The notes under the pieces are model-generated. The model was given only the letters and a program-made list of their open reading frames with translations. It did no database searches and was not told the origin of the DNA. The translations under genes were made by a program, and so were the position numbers. From Flavobacterium sp. Root420 (GTDB lineage: Bacteria > Bacteroidota > Bacteroidia > Flavobacteriales > Flavobacteriaceae), in the NCBI RefSeq assembly GCF_001427905.1, contig NZ_LMEF01000023.1:412687-476686 (forward strand): 64,000 bases of DNA, written 5' to 3'. Shown here piece after piece: positions 63,662 through 64,000 of the stretch. Positions within the stretch are counted from its first letter, which is position 1; every line of letters begins with the position of its first letter.

Positions 63662-64000
63662 CTAATCAACTTTACAGAACGAAACTAAATCTTCATAAGT
63701 TCCTACGCCGCCTTCACCATTTGTAAGATTTGCTGTTGCTGTTGCTTTGATTGTATAAGCACAAGGCAATAAATCATTGACAGTCTGTGTTGGAGGCGTA
63801 AACACCAATTCTGTTGTCCCAAAAGTTTCCGGAGCTGCCATAAGAGCAATAGGATTAAAATCAAAACTTTGACCTGGTTTGTGAGGACCTATAATAGAAA
63901 GGCCAACGCTACCCAGATTTTCATTTCGAGCGCCATATTTTATATGCAACGCCGTTGTTATTTTACTGCATCCGCTCATGCCTGATATTATTTCCTGTAT
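63662..64000 (-). CDS. Hypothetical protein, probably 5'-truncated by window edge
   Basis: Open frame from the window end to a stop at 63662. The ATG at 63979 gives 105 residues, but the frame is open further upstream to the edge, so the gene may be longer. Content is beta-rich with many Gly/Thr (ELVFTPPTQTVNDLLPCAYTIKATATANL). No family recognised; possibly the tail of a secreted or surface protein. Confidence 0.55.
   Translation of the reverse strand: MQEIISGMSGCSKITTALHIKYGARNENLGSVGLSIIGPHKPGQSFDFNPIALMAAPETFGTTELVFTPPTQTVNDLLPCAYTIKATATANLTNGEGGVGTYEDLVSFCKVD

Overview
The window is an AT-rich stretch of a Bacteroidota genome, most probably a Flavobacterium or close relative. The evidence is a SusC/SusD polysaccharide utilisation locus (PUL), a type IX secretion sorting domain, Y_Y_Y/LuxR membrane regulators, Lrp, HxlR and AraC regulators of flavobacterial type, promoter motifs of the TAnnTTTG class, and no ribosomal or tRNA genes. 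It reads as an accessory region: small unrelated functional modules separated by long non-coding spacers that hold repeats and transposase remnants.

Layout. 1-3.7 kb: a BON-domain protein, then a thioredoxin / ApbE flavin transferase / DUF4266 lipoprotein / DUF3570 operon. 4.3-9.1 kb: an Lrp regulator, an SBF-type transporter, a B12- and folate-independent methionine synthase pair (MesD with its putative oxygenase MesX) and a divergent nitroreductase. 9.5-13.3 kb: a WG-repeat protein, an IS30 fragment and a secreted GH10 xylanase. 14-27 kb: a membrane-bound propeller/LuxR regulator divergent from a SusC-SusD-lipoprotein-GH3-GH30 locus that looks built for a beta-glucan. 27.4-32.5 kb: a decapitated large serine recombinase followed by a GC-richer GH51 plus GH43 arabinoxylan pair. 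33.3-39.6 kb: three paralogous F420-dependent-NADP-reductase-like proteins, an SDR, an AraC regulator, a flavin monooxygenase and a divergent HxlR regulator with a clear operator. 40-47 kb: a TPR/LuxR sensor, small envelope proteins and a serine hydrolase fused to a SusE/F-like domain. 47.8-59.4 kb: a frameshifted SUKH gene, a DUF1275 protein, a TonB receptor, a cold-shock protein, a response regulator divergent from a PAS histidine kinase, and an AraC-glyoxalase pair. 59.8-63.2 kb: an old yellow enzyme, two NTF2-like proteins and an AraC regulator.

The most unusual feature is a family of about 125-140 bp repeats (eight class A and three class B copies) placed between these modules. All eleven are in the same orientation, and each is followed directly by an intrinsic terminator. 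The repeat body is constant while the terminator hairpin differs from copy to copy, and the switch occurs at a conserved TCGAGGTCAC-like boundary. In one copy the repeat encodes the last residues of the serine recombinase remnant. None lies between divergent genes, and in ten of eleven copies the gene to the right reads toward the repeat. This is compatible with a cassette-like array of integration sites, or with a dispersed structured-RNA family; the sequence alone does not decide between them.

Functionally the window combines plant and fungal polysaccharide breakdown (xylan, arabinoxylan, beta-glucan), several flavin- or NADP-dependent redox modules with their own local regulators, and methionine synthesis.
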